Source of the DNA: Agrococcus terreus
Lineage (GTDB): Bacteria > Actinomycetota > Actinomycetes > Actinomycetales > Microbacteriaceae
Assembly (NCBI RefSeq): GCF_014645235.1
Contig: NZ_BMLM01000001.1
Span: 1,674,001-1,738,000, forward strand
DNA: 64,000 nucleotides
Direction: 5' to 3'
Shown in pieces: positions 24,942 through 34,659 of the stretch. The position numbers and the translations under genes are program-made. Position 1 is the stretch's first letter. Each line of letters starts with the position of its first letter. The notes beneath the pieces were generated by a model, which saw nothing but the letters and a program-made list of their open reading frames with translations, made no database searches and was not told where the DNA came from.

Positions 24942-25730
24942 GCCGTCGGCGAGCGGCGCCACGACGACGTCCTCGCGCGCGTGCACGCGCAGCGCCATGG
25001 TCGGCAGCAGCGCCACCGACCCCGTCGCCGCGACGAACGACTGCACGGCCACGAAGTCGTCGGTCTCGAACTGGATGCTGGGCGCGAAGCCCGCGTCGGC
25101 CGCGAGCGACTCGAGGTGGCGGCGGCAGCGCTCGCAGCCGGCCACCCAGTCCTCGCCGGCGAGCGCCTCGAGCGCGATCGGCGCACCGGAGGCGAGCTCG
25201 TGCTGCAGCGGCAGCACGATGCTCGACGGGTCGCTGCCGAGCGGGATGCGCGCGAGCTGCACGTCGTCGTGCAGCTCGTCGTACTCGAACGCCACCGCGA
25301 TGTCGGCGTCGCCCGAGAGCACCGCCTCGATCGCCTCCGGCGGCTCGAGCTCGATGACCCGGGCGGTGAGCCCCGGCACCGCGGCGCGCGCCGCGGCGAT
25401 CGAGCGCGGCACGAAGTCGGCGAGCGCGGAGGGGAACGCCGCGATCGTCACGCGCCCCGCGCCCTCCTGCAGCGACGCGAGCTCCGCCTCGGCCGAGCCG
25501 ATGAGGCCCGCGATGCCGTCGGCGTGGCGCAGCAGCCGCTCGCCCGCCTCGGTGAGCGTCACGCCGGTCGAGGAGCGCAGCAGCAGCGCCTGGCCCACCT
25601 CGTCCTCGAGCAGCCGGATGTGCTGGCTGACGGCCGGCTGCGTCCAGCCGAGCGCGCGGGCACCGCCCGACACCGACCCCTCGCGGGCGACGGTGCGGAA
25701 GATGAGGATGCGACGCGGGTCGAGCTGCAT
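24834..25730 (-). CDS. LysR-family transcriptional regulator
   Basis: A 298-residue LTTR. The N-terminal winged helix-turn-helix (about residues 5-65) reads F-R-T-V-A-R-E-G-S-V-S-G-G-A-R-A-L then Q-P-A-V-S-Q-H-I-R-L-L-E-D-E-V-G. The C-terminal effector domain (about 90-295) has R-V-T-I-A-A-F-P-S-A-L-A and A-V-A-F-E-Y-D-E-L, the periplasmic-binding-protein-like fold. The inducer is unknown. It is convergent with the racemase gene (108-base overlap) and divergent from the acetyltransferase gene (44-base gap), which is a plausible target. ATG 25730 is preceded at once by GGAGG; ATG 25748 is an alternative. Confidence 0.88.
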   Translation of the reverse strand: MQLDPRRILIFRTVAREGSVSGGARALGWTQPAVSQHIRLLEDEVGQALLLRSSTGVTLTEAGERLLRHADGIAGLIGSAEAELASLQEGAGRVTIAAFPSALADFVPRSIAAARAAVPGLTARVIELEPPEAIEAVLSGDADIAVAFEYDELHDDVQLARIPLGSDPSSIVLPLQHELASGAPIALEALAGEDWVAGCERCRRHLESLAADAGFAPSIQFETDDFVAVQSFVAATGSVALLPTMALRVHAREDVVVAPLADGSGRAVSLRHRHGAERVPAISTVLEALRRVWDERIG

Positions 25731-25762
25731 GCCTCCAGCATGCCGCACCCAGCAGCGCGGGG

Positions 25763-25768
25763 TACCGT
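25763..25768 (+). promoter_or_regulatory. Leaderless-type -10 box TACCGT
   Basis: TACCGT ends 6 bases before ATG 25775 in the 44-base gap between the LysR and acetyltransferase genes. A LysR protein bound near its own start could influence it. Confidence 0.4.
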
Positions 25769-25774
25769 GCGGCC

Positions 25775-26056
25775 ATGAGCGAGCAGATCGAGATCGTCGA
25801 CGCGCCCGAGGCGCGCCGCTTCGAGGCGCGGGTCGACGGGGCGCTGGCCGGCTTCGCCGACTACCGCGACGGCGACGGCGTGCGCGCCTTCCCGCACACG
25901 GAGGTCGATCCGTCGTTCGGCGGGCGCGGCATCGGCTCGCGGCTCGTCGACGAGGCGCTCCGCGCCACCATCGCGGCCGGGATGCGCATCCGCCCCCAGT
26001 GCTCGTTCGTCCGCGCCCGCGTCGAGGCGGACGAGTTCGCCGCCCACGTGGTCTAG
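25775..26056 (+). CDS. Small GNAT-fold N-acetyltransferase (YjdJ-like)
   Basis: A 93-residue single-domain protein of the short Gcn5-related class (YjdJ/NATD1 type). It has A-R-V-D-G-A-L-A-G-F-A-D-Y-R-D, the conserved F-P-H-T-E-V-D-P-S-F-G-G-R-G-I-G-S-R-L-V segment (acetyl-CoA pyrophosphate loop G-G-R-G-I-G) and I-R-P-Q-C-S-F-V-R-A at the end. In the human homologue this Cys lies in the active site. The substrate is unknown. The gene diverges from the LysR gene and converges on dhaM. Confidence 0.88.
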   Translation: MSEQIEIVDAPEARRFEARVDGALAGFADYRDGDGVRAFPHTEVDPSFGGRGIGSRLVDEALRATIAAGMRIRPQCSFVRARVEADEFAAHVV

Positions 26057-26067
26057 GCGCTCAGGGG

Positions 26068-26772
26068 CTAGGCGCCCTCGCCGAACCCCTCGGCGGCGAG
26101 CGCCTCGATCGCGGCGATCGCCTCGGTCGCCTGCGGTCCGGTCGAGACGAACGACGCCGTCGCGCCCTGGTGCAGCCCGAGCCCGAGCACGCGCAGCATG
26201 CTCGTCGCGTCGACGCCGTTGACGGTCGTGCGCGCGTCGAAGGAGGCCGCCGTGCGGACGAGCTCGGCGGTAGGCCGCGCGTGCAGCCCGTGCGGGTTCG
26301 CGAGCTCGACGTCGAGCCGCGCCTCCCCCGCCTCGCCGGCGTCCCGCGTCCCCGACGGCCCGACCGGCGCTCCGGCCGCGGGCGCCTCCGCCGCTGCACC
26401 GCCGCGCGCCGTCCCCGCCGCCGCGACGACCTCGTCGAGCGTCGCGCCGTGCGCCGCGGCGACGGCGGCCGCGACGGCGCCCTCGGCGATCGGCGCGTCG
26501 GCGATGCGGATGCGCTCGGGCGCGTCGGCGACCTCGATCGCCGTCTCGGCCGTCATGACGGCCGAGCCGAGGTCGCAGAGCACGACGACGCCGTCGCCGC
26601 CGTCCGCCTCCGCGAGCCCGGCGACCACGAGGTCGAAGCTCGTGCCGATCCCGCCGTCGTCGGTGCCGCCCGCCGCGACGAGCGCGACGCCCGGCGCCAT
26701 CTGCGCGGCGAGCTCCACGACGCCCTCCGCGAGCAGCCGAGAGTGCGACACGACGAGCAGGCCGACGGTCAT
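26068..26772 (-). CDS. dhaM: PTS-dependent dihydroxyacetone kinase, phosphotransferase subunit DhaM
   Basis: A 234-residue two-domain DhaM. Residues 1-120 are an EIIA-Man-like domain with phospho-acceptor His10 (V-V-S-H-S-R) and G-T-S-F-D. After an Ala/Gly linker, residues about 152-234 form an HPr-like domain with G-L-H-A-R-P, active His164. There is no EI-like third domain, unlike E. coli DhaM, so phosphate must come from a separate EI. DhaM re-phosphorylates ADP held on DhaL. ATG 26772 overlaps the dhaL stop (ATGA), so it is the last gene of dhaKLM. Confidence 0.94.
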   Translation of the reverse strand: MTVGLLVVSHSRLLAEGVVELAAQMAPGVALVAAGGTDDGGIGTSFDLVVAGLAEADGGDGVVVLCDLGSAVMTAETAIEVADAPERIRIADAPIAEGAVAAAVAAAHGATLDEVVAAAGTARGGAAAEAPAAGAPVGPSGTRDAGEAGEARLDVELANPHGLHARPTAELVRTAASFDARTTVNGVDATSMLRVLGLGLHQGATASFVSTGPQATEAIAAIEALAAEGFGEGA

Positions 26773-27400
26773 GCGACCGCCGCGGCCGCGCGCAGCATGA
26801 GCGCCGTCGACTCGCTGCCCGGGTCGCGGTGCCCCTGCGCCCGCTCCCCCAGGTACGACGCGCGGCCCTTGTGCGCGATGAGCGGCTCGGTCGCCGCGGC
26901 GCCCGCCTCGGCCGCGCTCGCGGCGGCGTCGAGCACGGCCTCCACGTCGTCGCCCGCCGCGGCCGCCGCGTCGACCGCGGGCGTCCAGGCGTCGACCATC
27001 GTCTTGTCGCCCAGCTCGGCCTTGCCCCGAGCGACGATGCCGTCGCGCGCCGCCGTGAGCACCTCGACGAGCGCGGCGGCGTCGAGCGACTCGCGCTCGC
27101 CCGCCGCGACCGAGGCCTTGAGGAACGCCGTGCCGTACAGGGGGCCGGACGCGCCGCCGACCGTCGAGATGAGCGTCGTCGCGACGAGCTTCAGCACCGC
27201 GCCGGGCGTCGCGCCCTCCTCGAGCGACTCGAGCTTGCCGAGCACCGCCTGGAACCCGCGGTCGAGGTTCTCGCCGTGGTCGCCGTCGCCGATCGCGCGG
27301 TCGAGCGCCGTGAGCTCCGCCTTGCGGTCGGCGACGCCCTCCGCGATCGCCTCGGCCCAGCGGCGCGCCCACGCGCCGTCGAGCCCGCCGCCGAGTCCGC

Positions 27401-27404
<4 letters not shown>
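26769..27404 (-). CDS. dhaL: Dihydroxyacetone kinase, ADP-binding subunit DhaL
   Basis: A 211-residue helical-barrel protein that keeps ADP as a cofactor and passes phosphate to dihydroxyacetone bound on Dha[12 protein letters not shown] (about 37-47) carries the Asp residues that hold the two magnesium ions. [15 protein letters not shown] (about 76-90) is the conserved nucleotide-binding loop, and D-P-G-S-E-S-T-A near the end is the family closing motif. The length is usual for DhaL (about 210). ATG 27404 overlaps the dhaK stop and its own stop overlaps dhaM, showing tight translational coupling. Confidence 0.95.
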
Positions 27405-28405
<1,001 letters not shown>

Positions 28406-28428
28406 GGTGCGCCTCTCGATCGGGCCGT

Positions 28429-28446
28429 CCGGATCGGGCGATCCGG
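28429..28446. promoter_or_regulatory. Inverted repeat CCGGATCG-GG-CGATCCGG (operator candidate 1)
   Basis: A perfect 8-base inverted repeat with a 2-base centre, 24 bases upstream of dhaK and downstream of its presumed -10 box. A protein bound there would block dhaKLM transcription. It shares GGATCG/CGATCC arms with the element at 28515. Confidence 0.5.
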
Positions 28447-28514
28447 GTGCGGCGTGCCGGGGTCTCGGTGGTCCGATGCCCACACGCTACGCCCGCGCTC
28501 CTGTGCACGACCAC

Positions 28515-28531
28515 GGATCGTCGGGCGATCC
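28515..28531. promoter_or_regulatory. Inverted repeat GGATCG-TCGGG-CGATCC (operator candidate 2)
   Basis: The same 6-base arms as at 28429, with a 5-base centre, located between the dhaK and glpF promoter regions. Together the two suggest one regulator acting on both sides of the divergent glycerol/dihydroxyacetone locus. The different spacer lengths are a weakness. Confidence 0.45.
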
Positions 28532-28635
28532 TGAGCGTTTCTCCCCCGCTCTTGGACGATCGTCGTTATCGTGTGCTCAGCCGCCCGAGCGGGCGGTACG
28601 GGCGACGGAGCCCGTGGACCAGAAGGCAGGCACCC

Positions 28636-29418
28636 GTGGATCAGGACCTCGGACTCGTTTTCCTCTCGGAGCTCGTCGGCACGGCCATGCTCGTGCTCCT
28701 CGGCTGCGGCGTCGTCGCGAACGTCGTGCTGAAGGGCAACAAGGGCTTCGGCGGCGGCTTCCTCATGATCAACTTCGGATGGGGCCTCGCGGTGTTCGCG
28801 GGCGTCATCGTGTCCGCCTACTCGGGCGCGCACCTCAACCCCGCGGTCACCTTCGGCCTCCTCTCGCGCGACCTCGCGACGGGCGCCGAGGTCAACTGGG
28901 CGGCGATCCCGCTGTACCTCCTCGGCCAGTTCATCGGCGCCTTCCTCGGCGCCGTGCTCTGCTGGCTGGCCTACAAGCAGCACTTCGACATCGAGGAGGA
29001 CCCGGGCGCGAAGCTCGGCACGTTCTCGACCGGCCCCGGCATCCGCTCGGCGGGCTGGAACCTCGTCACCGAGATCATCGGCACCTTCGTGCTCGTCTTC
29101 GTGGTCATCGGCTTCGCCGCGCAGAACGGCGACACCCAGGCCGCGGTCCCCGCGGGTCTCGCCTCGCTCGGCGCCCTGCCCGTCGCGCTGCTCGTCGTCG
29201 GCATCGGCGCCTCGCTCGGCGGCCCGACCGGCTACGCCATCAACCCCGCCCGCGACCTCGGCCCCCGCATCGCGCACGCGGTGCTGCCCATCCGGGGCAA
29301 GGGCTCGAGCGACTGGGGCTACGCGTGGGTCCCGGTCGCGGGCCCGATCATCGGCGGCGTGCTCGCGGGCCTGCTCGGCCCGGTGCTCATCGCCGGCGTC
29401 TCGGGCTTCGCGGCCTGA
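28636..29418 (+). CDS. glpF: Glycerol uptake facilitator (aquaglyceroporin)
   Basis: A 260-residue MIP-family channel with six spans and two half-helices. The first NPA box is H-L-N-P-A-V-T-F (residues 67-74). The second is [10 protein letters not shown] (202-211), where the Asp after NPAR is the hallmark of glycerol facilitators rather than pure water channels. GTG 28636 gives [12 protein letters not shown] and follows AAGGCAGG. glpK lies 134 bases downstream beyond a hairpin, so the two are probably only partly coupled. With glpK and the divergent dhaKLM it forms a glycerol-use locus. Confidence 0.95.
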   Translation: MDQDLGLVFLSELVGTAMLVLLGCGVVANVVLKGNKGFGGGFLMINFGWGLAVFAGVIVSAYSGAHLNPAVTFGLLSRDLATGAEVNWAAIPLYLLGQFIGAFLGAVLCWLAYKQHFDIEEDPGAKLGTFSTGPGIRSAGWNLVTEIIGTFVLVFVVIGFAAQNGDTQAAVPAGLASLGALPVALLVVGIGASLGGPTGYAINPARDLGPRIAHAVLPIRGKGSSDWGYAWVPVAGPIIGGVLAGLLGPVLIAGVSGFAA

Positions 29419-29423
29419 CCGAC

Positions 29424-29453
29424 GAGGAGGGGGTCCGGATGGGCCCCCTCCTC
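29424..29453 (+). terminator. Hairpin terminator after glpF
   Basis: GAGGAGGGGG (29424-29433) pairs with CCCCCTCCTC (29444-29453), with a 10-base loop. There is no clear U-tract, as is common in actinobacteria. It would lower transcription from glpF into glpK. Confidence 0.65.
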
Positions 29454-29552
29454 GCTCGTCCGGGTCCGGTGCGCACGCGGCGCACAGGCTCGGGCGGCAC
29501 ACTCTCCCCCACCCCTCCCCAGACCGCAGCACACCGACACGAAGGAGTTCCG

Positions 29553-31064
29553 GTGACCGACTACGTCATCGCCATCGACCAGGGCACGACCTCCACGAGG
29601 GCCATCCTGTTCGACCACTCGGGCAGCATCGTCTCGACCGGCCAGCTCGAGCACGAGCAGATCTTCCCCCAGGCCGGATGGGTCGAGCACGACCCCAAGG
29701 AGATCTGGAACAACACGCGCGAGGTCATCGGCCAGGCGCTCTCGAAGGCGAACGTCACGCGCCACAACGTCAAGGCCATCGGCATCACGAACCAGCGCGA
29801 GACCGCGGTGGTCTGGAACAAGAGGACCGGCGAGCCCGTCTACAACGCGATCGTGTGGCAGGACACGCGCACGCAGAAGATCGTCGACCGCCTCGCGGAC
29901 GGCGACGTCGAGCGCTACAAGGCCAAGGTCGGCCTGCCGCTCGCCACGTACTTCTCGGGCACGAAGATCGTCTGGATCCTCGAGAACGTCGAGGGGGCGC
30001 GCGAGGCCGCCGAGGCCGGCGACCTGCTCTTCGGCACGACCGACTGCTGGGTGCTCTGGAACCTCACGGGCGGCGTCAACGGCGGCGTGCACGCGACCGA
30101 CGTCACGAACGCGTCGCGCACGCTCTTCATGGACCTCGAGTCGCTCGAGTGGGACGACGCGATCCTCGCCGACTTCGGGGTGCCGCGCTCGATGCTCCCC
30201 GAGATCAAGTCGTCGTCGGGCGAGTTCGGCGTCGCGTCGAGCGAGTCGCTGCTGCGAGAGACGCCCATCTGCGGCATCCTCGGCGACCAGCAGGCGGCCA
30301 CGTTCGGCCAGGCGGCGTTCGACACCGGCGAGGCGAAGAACACGTACGGCACGGGCAACTTCCTCATCTTCAACACGGGCGAGGAGATCGTCCACTCGAA
30401 GAACGGCCTGCTCACGACCGTCGGCTACAAGATCGGCGACGAGCCGACCCACTACGCGCTCGAGGGATCGATCGCCGTGACGGGCTCGCTCATCCAGTGG
30501 CTGCGCGACAACCTCGGGCTCATCAACGATGCGCCCTCGGTCGAGCAGCTCGCCACGACGGTCGACGACAACGGCGGCGCGTACTTCGTACCGGCGTTCT
30601 CGGGGCTGTTCGCGCCGTACTGGCGCCCGGACGCGCGCGGCGCGCTCGTCGGCCTCACGCGCTATGTGAACAAGGGCCACATCGCCCGCGCCGCGCTCGA
30701 GGCGACCGCGTTCCAGACGGCGGAGGTCGTCGACGCGGTGAACGCCGACTCGGGCGTCGACCTCACGGAGCTCAAGGTCGACGGCGGCATGATCGCCAAC
30801 GACCTGCTCATGCAGTTCCAGGCCGACATCCTCCAGGTGCCCGTCGTGCGCCCCGTCGTCGCCGAGACGACGGCGCTCGGCGCCGCCTACGCGGCCGGCC
30901 TCGCGGTCGGCTTCTGGGGCTCGCTCGACGAGCTGCGCCAGCAGTGGCAGGAGGACCGCCGCTGGGAGCCGCAGATGGAGCAGGAGAAGCGCGACCGGAC
31001 CTACCGCAACTGGAAGAAGGCCGTCCAGAAGACGCTCGACTGGGTGGACGACGACGTCGACTGA
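29553..31064 (+). CDS. glpK: Glycerol kinase
   Basis: A 503-residue FGGY-family kinase, the usual length for Glp[12 protein letters not shown] (about 6-16) is the N-terminal phosphate loop. [21 protein letters not shown] and Y-G-T-G-N-F are family signatures, and the catalytic Asp lies in G-D-Q-Q. It phosphorylates glycerol brought in by GlpF. GTG 29553 has GAAGGAG at 29541-29547. The DHAP route would also need a glycerol-3-phosphate dehydrogenase, which is not in the window. The PTS-regulatory His loop of firmicute GlpK is not obvious. Confidence 0.97.
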   Translation: MTDYVIAIDQGTTSTRAILFDHSGSIVSTGQLEHEQIFPQAGWVEHDPKEIWNNTREVIGQALSKANVTRHNVKAIGITNQRETAVVWNKRTGEPVYNAIVWQDTRTQKIVDRLADGDVERYKAKVGLPLATYFSGTKIVWILENVEGAREAAEAGDLLFGTTDCWVLWNLTGGVNGGVHATDVTNASRTLFMDLESLEWDDAILADFGVPRSMLPEIKSSSGEFGVASSESLLRETPICGILGDQQAATFGQAAFDTGEAKNTYGTGNFLIFNTGEEIVHSKNGLLTTVGYKIGDEPTHYALEGSIAVTGSLIQWLRDNLGLINDAPSVEQLATTVDDNGGAYFVPAFSGLFAPYWRPDARGALVGLTRYVNKGHIARAALEATAFQTAEVVDAVNADSGVDLTELKVDGGMIANDLLMQFQADILQVPVVRPVVAETTALGAAYAAGLAVGFWGSLDELRQQWQEDRRWEPQMEQEKRDRTYRNWKKAVQKTLDWVDDDVD

Positions 31065-31077
31065 TCGGCGGCACGAC

Positions 31078-31107
31078 AGGAGGGGGCGGCGCGAGCCGCC
31101 CCCTCCT
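31078..31107. terminator. Strong bidirectional hairpin between glpK and a convergent gene
   Basis: AGGAGGGGGCGGC (31078-31090) pairs perfectly with GCCGCCCCCTCCT (31095-31107) around a GCGA loop. It ends glpK and can also end the convergent membrane-protein transcript. Confidence 0.8.
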
Positions 31108-31117
31108 CGCGTGCGGG

Positions 31118-32071
31118 CTACAGCGTGGCGCGGAACTCGCCGTTCTGCACCCAGATCAGCAGCGCCGTGAGGCCGAGCACGACGAGCGTGAGCCGCGCGG
31201 TCGAGATCGCGAGCACGATCGAGGCCCACCAGTCGTCGTCGTCCGAGATGCGGCCGCGCGCGACCGGCTGCTTCGCCGAGACGGCGAGCGCGATCGCGAT
31301 GACGTCGAGGCCGACGAGCATCATGACCACCGCGTAGCGCAGGCGCTGCCGCTCCCCCGTGCGCGAGGCGTGGCCGGAGCTGTGCGGCTCGGCGACGTTC
31401 GCGATCGGCAGCAGGGCGCGCATCCAGCCGTCGAGCCACCAGGCGAGCAGCACCAGCACGACAGCGAGGAGCATGAGCGCCCACCGCACGACTGCCTCGT
31501 CGGTCGCGCTCGCCTGCTCGGCCCACACGTCGGGCGCGAGCCGCTCGCGGAGCGCCGGGAGGAAGCGCGAGAAGAACGCGGCGCCGGCCATCGCGTAGCC
31601 GACCACGACGATGAGGATCGTGAGCGGGTGCCGCATCCGCACGAGCAGCCACGCGACGACGAGGGCGCCGAAGCTCGCGAACTCGAGCGCGTCGAGCGCC
31701 CCGTAGGTGGTCGGGCCGAAGAGCGGCGTGGCGACGAGGATGACCATCGCGGTCGTCCCGACCGCGTGCAGCACGACGCAGTATGCGGCGGCGGCGCGGT
31801 AGCTGCGGGACGCCGGCGCGACGAAGGCCGCGAGCAGCAGCAGCGCGACGCCGATCGCGCGGAGCGTGATGCCGGGGCCGAGCGACGGCGGCCGGTGCAG
31901 CAGCAGGGGCAGCAGGTAGGAGCAGGCGGTGCCGCCGATCGCGAGCGCGGCGAGCAGCAGCGAGCGCGCGGTGCGGTCGGCCCAGCGCAGCGGCCACGAG
32001 TGCCAGACCTCGTCGCCGGACCAGGTGGTCTGCCGGTCGACGCGAGGGTGGTGCCCGGTCGAGAGGCTCAT
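31118..32071 (-). CDS. Multi-span membrane protein coupled to trpD
   Basis: A 317-residue protein with about eight or nine hydrophobic spans and a charged N-terminus ([17 protein letters not shown]). No family is recognised with confidence. A middle loop, [14 protein letters not shown], is hydrophilic and probably cytoplasmic. The ATG at 32071 overlaps the trpD stop (ATGA), so it is translated with trpD, although nothing in the sequence points to tryptophan metabolism. The coupling may be only positional. A shared terminator with glpK lies just beyond the stop. Confidence 0.65.
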   Translation of the reverse strand: MSLSTGHHPRVDRQTTWSGDEVWHSWPLRWADRTARSLLLAALAIGGTACSYLLPLLLHRPPSLGPGITLRAIGVALLLLAAFVAPASRSYRAAAAYCVVLHAVGTTAMVILVATPLFGPTTYGALDALEFASFGALVVAWLLVRMRHPLTILIVVVGYAMAGAAFFSRFLPALRERLAPDVWAEQASATDEAVVRWALMLLAVVLVLLAWWLDGWMRALLPIANVAEPHSSGHASRTGERQRLRYAVVMMLVGLDVIAIALAVSAKQPVARGRISDDDDWWASIVLAISTARLTLVVLGLTALLIWVQNGEFRATL

Positions 32072-33120
32072 CCCGCCGCTGCGCGCCAGGCGTCGAGCGT
32101 GCGCATCGCCGCCCCGGAGTCGACGGCCTCCGCCGCCGTCTCGAGGCCCTCCGCGAGGCGCTCGACGAGCGAGCGGTCCTGCTGGCGGGGGTCGGCGTCG
32201 AGGCGCCAGGCGACGAGCGCCGCGGCGGCGTTCAGCAGCACGATGTCGCGCACCGCGCCGGCCTCGCCCTGCAGGGTGCGGCGCAGCACCTCGGCGTTGT
32301 GCTCGGCCGAGCCGCCGCGGAGGTCCTCGAGGCGAGCCCGCGGGATGCCGAGCTCGCGCGGGTCGATGTCGTGCTCGACGACGTCGCCGCGCACGACCTC
32401 CCACAGCTCCGAGTGGCCGGTCGTGGTGAGCTCGTCGAGGCCGTCCTCGCCGCGCACCACGACCGCGGTGCCGCCGCGCGTGGCGACGACGCCCACGAAC
32501 TGCTCGACGACCGGCTTGTGCGCGACGCCCATGAGCGACACCTCGGGGCGCGCCGGGTTCACGAGCGGGCCGAGGTGGTTGAACACGGTGGGCACGCCGA
32601 GCTGCTGGCGCACGGGACCGGCGTGGCGGAAGCCGGGGTGGAAGCGGGTCGCCCAGGCGAACGAGATGCCCGCCTCGGCGAGGATGCGGCGCACCGTCGC
32701 GGGGTCGTCGTCCTCCGGCACCACGCCGAGCACCGAGAGCACGTCCGACGCGCCCGACGAGGACGAGACGGCGCGGTTGCCGTGCTTGAGCACCGGCACG
32801 CCCGTCGCCGCCACGACGATGCTCGCCGTCGTCGAGACGTTCACCGTGTGCTGGCGGTCGCCGCCCGTGCCGACGATGTCGAGCACCTGCGTGTCGCCCG
32901 GCAGCGGCACCGCCGCCTCGAGCACCGCGTCGCGGAAGCCGATGAGCTCCTCGACCGCGGTGCCCTTGGCGCGCAGCGCCATGAGGAAGCCGCCGATCTG
33001 CGCCTCCGTGGCGCGCCCGGCGACGATCTCGGCCATCGCCCAGTCGGCCTGTCGGATCGCGAGATCCCGCCCTTCCAGCAGCGTCTCGAGCACGACTGGC
33101 CAGGTCAGGAGGCGATCCAT
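32068..33120 (-). CDS. trpD: Anthranilate phosphoribosyltransferase
   Basis: A 350-residue TrpD, second step of the tryptophan branch: anthranilate plus PRPP to phosphoribosyl-anthranilate. D-I-V-G-T-G-G-D (81-88) and V-N-V-S-T (94-98) bind [19 protein letters not shown] (112-126) and the later [10 protein letters not shown] are the other substrate loops. The N-terminal helical domain is complete. No other trp genes are near; a lone trpD beside ctaE-qcrCAB is a common arrangement in related actinobacteria. ATG 33120 lies 6 bases after TAGGCT. Confidence 0.95.
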   Translation of the reverse strand: MDRLLTWPVVLETLLEGRDLAIRQADWAMAEIVAGRATEAQIGGFLMALRAKGTAVEELIGFRDAVLEAAVPLPGDTQVLDIVGTGGDRQHTVNVSTTASIVVAATGVPVLKHGNRAVSSSSGASDVLSVLGVVPEDDDPATVRRILAEAGISFAWATRFHPGFRHAGPVRQQLGVPTVFNHLGPLVNPARPEVSLMGVAHKPVVEQFVGVVATRGGTAVVVRGEDGLDELTTTGHSELWEVVRGDVVEHDIDPRELGIPRARLEDLRGGSAEHNAEVLRRTLQGEAGAVRDIVLLNAAAALVAWRLDADPRQQDRSLVERLAEGLETAAEAVDSGAAMRTLDAWRAAAG

Positions 33121-33126
33121 GGCTCC

Positions 33127-33132
33127 AGCCTA
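33127..33132 (-). promoter_or_regulatory. Leaderless-type -10 box TAGGCT for trpD
   Basis: On the minus strand TAGGCT ends 6 bases before ATG 33120. It stands in the 78-base divergent gap shared with ctaE. Confidence 0.5.
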
Positions 33133-33185
33133 TCTTTCGCCGCCACGCTGGCCCGTCGGGTCCTCCCGAGCCCTCCCATCGGGAC

Positions 33186-33191
33186 TAGGAT
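33186..33191 (+). promoter_or_regulatory. Leaderless-type -10 box TAGGAT for ctaE
   Basis: TAGGAT ends 7 bases before GTG 33199. GGAAGG also stands in between, so a very short leader is possible. It would drive ctaE-qcrCAB. Confidence 0.45.
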
Positions 33192-33198
33192 GGAAGGC

Positions 33199-33834
33199 GT
33201 GTCCACTACTGCGCTCTCCACGTCGCCATCGGCGCCGATGATCAGGCGGCCGAACACCGTCGCCGTCGGCACCATCGTCTGGCTCGGCAGCGAGGTGATG
33301 TTCTTCGCCGGCCTGTTCGCGATCTACTTCACGCTCCGCTCCATGTCGGGCGACCTGTTCGCGACGGAGGCCGAGCGGCTGAACGTGCTGTTCGCCACGG
33401 TGAACACGATCATCCTGCTCGCGTCGAGCTTCACGTGCCAGGCGGGCGCGAACGCGGCGGAGCACCACCAGGCCTTCCGGAGCGGCTCGCGCTGGCAGCT
33501 CTCGAAGTGGGGCATGGTCGAGTGGTTCTACCTGACCTACGCCATGGGCTCGGTCTTCATCATCCTGCAGGTGTTCGAGTACGTCGTGCTCGTGCAGGAG
33601 GGCGTGACGCTGTCGTCGAACTCGTACGGCTCCGCCTTCTACATCACGACCGGCTTCCACGGACTCCACGTCACCGGCGGCCTGTTCGCGTTCCTCTTCG
33701 TCATCGGCCGCGCGTACGCGGTGAAGCGGTTCGCCCACAAGGAGGCGACGAGCGCGCACGTCATCTCGTACTACTGGCACTTCGTCGACGTGGTCTGGAT
33801 CGGCCTGTACCTCGTCATCTACTGGCTCAAGTAA
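33199..33834 (+). CDS. ctaE: Cytochrome c oxidase subunit III
   Basis: A 211-residue integral membrane subunit of the aa3-type oxidase, with five spans (the short form lacking the first two helices of mitochondrial subunit III). Diagnostic segments are [14 protein letters not shown] (conserved Glu), [11 protein letters not shown] and the C-terminal [11 protein letters not shown]. It is directly followed by qcrCAB, as in other actinobacteria where bc1 and aa3 form a supercomplex. Subunits I, II and IV are not in the window. GTG 33199 is used; ATG 33190 would add three residues. Confidence 0.96.
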   Translation: MSTTALSTSPSAPMIRRPNTVAVGTIVWLGSEVMFFAGLFAIYFTLRSMSGDLFATEAERLNVLFATVNTIILLASSFTCQAGANAAEHHQAFRSGSRWQLSKWGMVEWFYLTYAMGSVFIILQVFEYVVLVQEGVTLSSNSYGSAFYITTGFHGLHVTGGLFAFLFVIGRAYAVKRFAHKEATSAHVISYYWHFVDVVWIGLYLVIYWLK

Positions 33835-33853
33835 GCGTTAGGGACTGAGAACC

Positions 33854-34657
33854 TTGGCAGCACGCAAGAAGACCGGTCGCAGGCACCCGCTCGCGAGCGC
33901 GGCCCTGCTCATCATCGGACTCGTCGCCGCCGGCGGCGCGTCCGTCGCGGTGGGCTCGGTGGCGAACGCCGAGCCGGCGCCCGCGGCGCACACGCAGGCC
34001 ACCGCGGCCGAGGGCGAGGCGCTGTTCCGCGCCAACTGCGCCTCGTGCCACGGCATCGACGCCGAGGGCACGCCGAACGGCGTGAGCCTCATCGGCGTGG
34101 GCGCGGCCTCCGTCGACTTCCAGGTCATGACGGGCCGCATGCCGATGGCCTTCCAGGGCCCGCAGGCCCTCCAGCGCGACCCGCAGTTCACGCAGGAGCA
34201 GTCGGACGCCATGGGCGCCTACATCGCCTCGCTCGCCCCCGGGCCGGCCGTGCCGTCCGAGGAGCAGCTCGACACCTCCGTCGTCGACGAGGAGGGCGTC
34301 GCGAACGGCGCCGAGCTCTTCCGCATCAACTGCGCCATGTGCCACAACGTGGCCGGCGCCGGAGGCGCGCTCACCGAGGGCAAGTTCGCCCCGCACCTGC
34401 GCGACATCGACGCCGCGCACATCTACGAGGCCATGCTCACGGGCCCGCAGAACATGCCCGTGTTCAACGACCAGAACATCTCGCCGGACGAGAAGCGCGA
34501 GATCATCGCGTACCTCCACTACCTGGACGAGAACCCGTCGGTCGGCGGCTTCGACCTGGGCTCGCTCGGCCCGGTCTCCGAGGGCCTGTTCATCTGGATC
34601 TTCGGCCTCGGCGGCATCGTCGCGGTCACGGTCTGGCTCACCTCGAAGCCGAACTGA
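33854..34657 (+). CDS. qcrC: Cytochrome bc1 complex diheme cytochrome c subunit
   Basis: A 267-residue diheme cytochrome. An N-terminal span (residues 15-35) anchors it, the outside part carries two heme sites, C-A-S-C-H (62-66) and C-A-M-C-H (160-164), and a C-terminal span (about 244-262) re-anchors it. The two hemes replace a soluble cytochrome c and pass electrons straight to the oxidase, the actinobacterial supercomplex arrangement. Methionine ligands are plausible in R-M-P-M and N-M-P-V. The start is the rare codon TTG (33854), 19 bases after ctaE, giving M-A-A-R-K-K; no better ATG or GTG is available before the signal region. Confidence 0.95.
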   Translation: MAARKKTGRRHPLASAALLIIGLVAAGGASVAVGSVANAEPAPAAHTQATAAEGEALFRANCASCHGIDAEGTPNGVSLIGVGAASVDFQVMTGRMPMAFQGPQALQRDPQFTQEQSDAMGAYIASLAPGPAVPSEEQLDTSVVDEEGVANGAELFRINCAMCHNVAGAGGALTEGKFAPHLRDIDAAHIYEAMLTGPQNMPVFNDQNISPDEKREIIAYLHYLDENPSVGGFDLGSLGPVSEGLFIWIFGLGGIVAVTVWLTSKPN

Positions 34658-34659
34658 GC

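Noticed and set aside
28552-28572. TTGGAC with TATCGT as the glpF promoter.
   Set aside because: The spacing is only 9 bases. TATCGT alone may be a -10 box, but the pair does not work as -35/-10.
28501-28580. Single CGATCG-like palindromes as operators.
   Set aside because: Such short palindromes are frequent in this GC-rich DNA; only the two matched longer repeats were kept.
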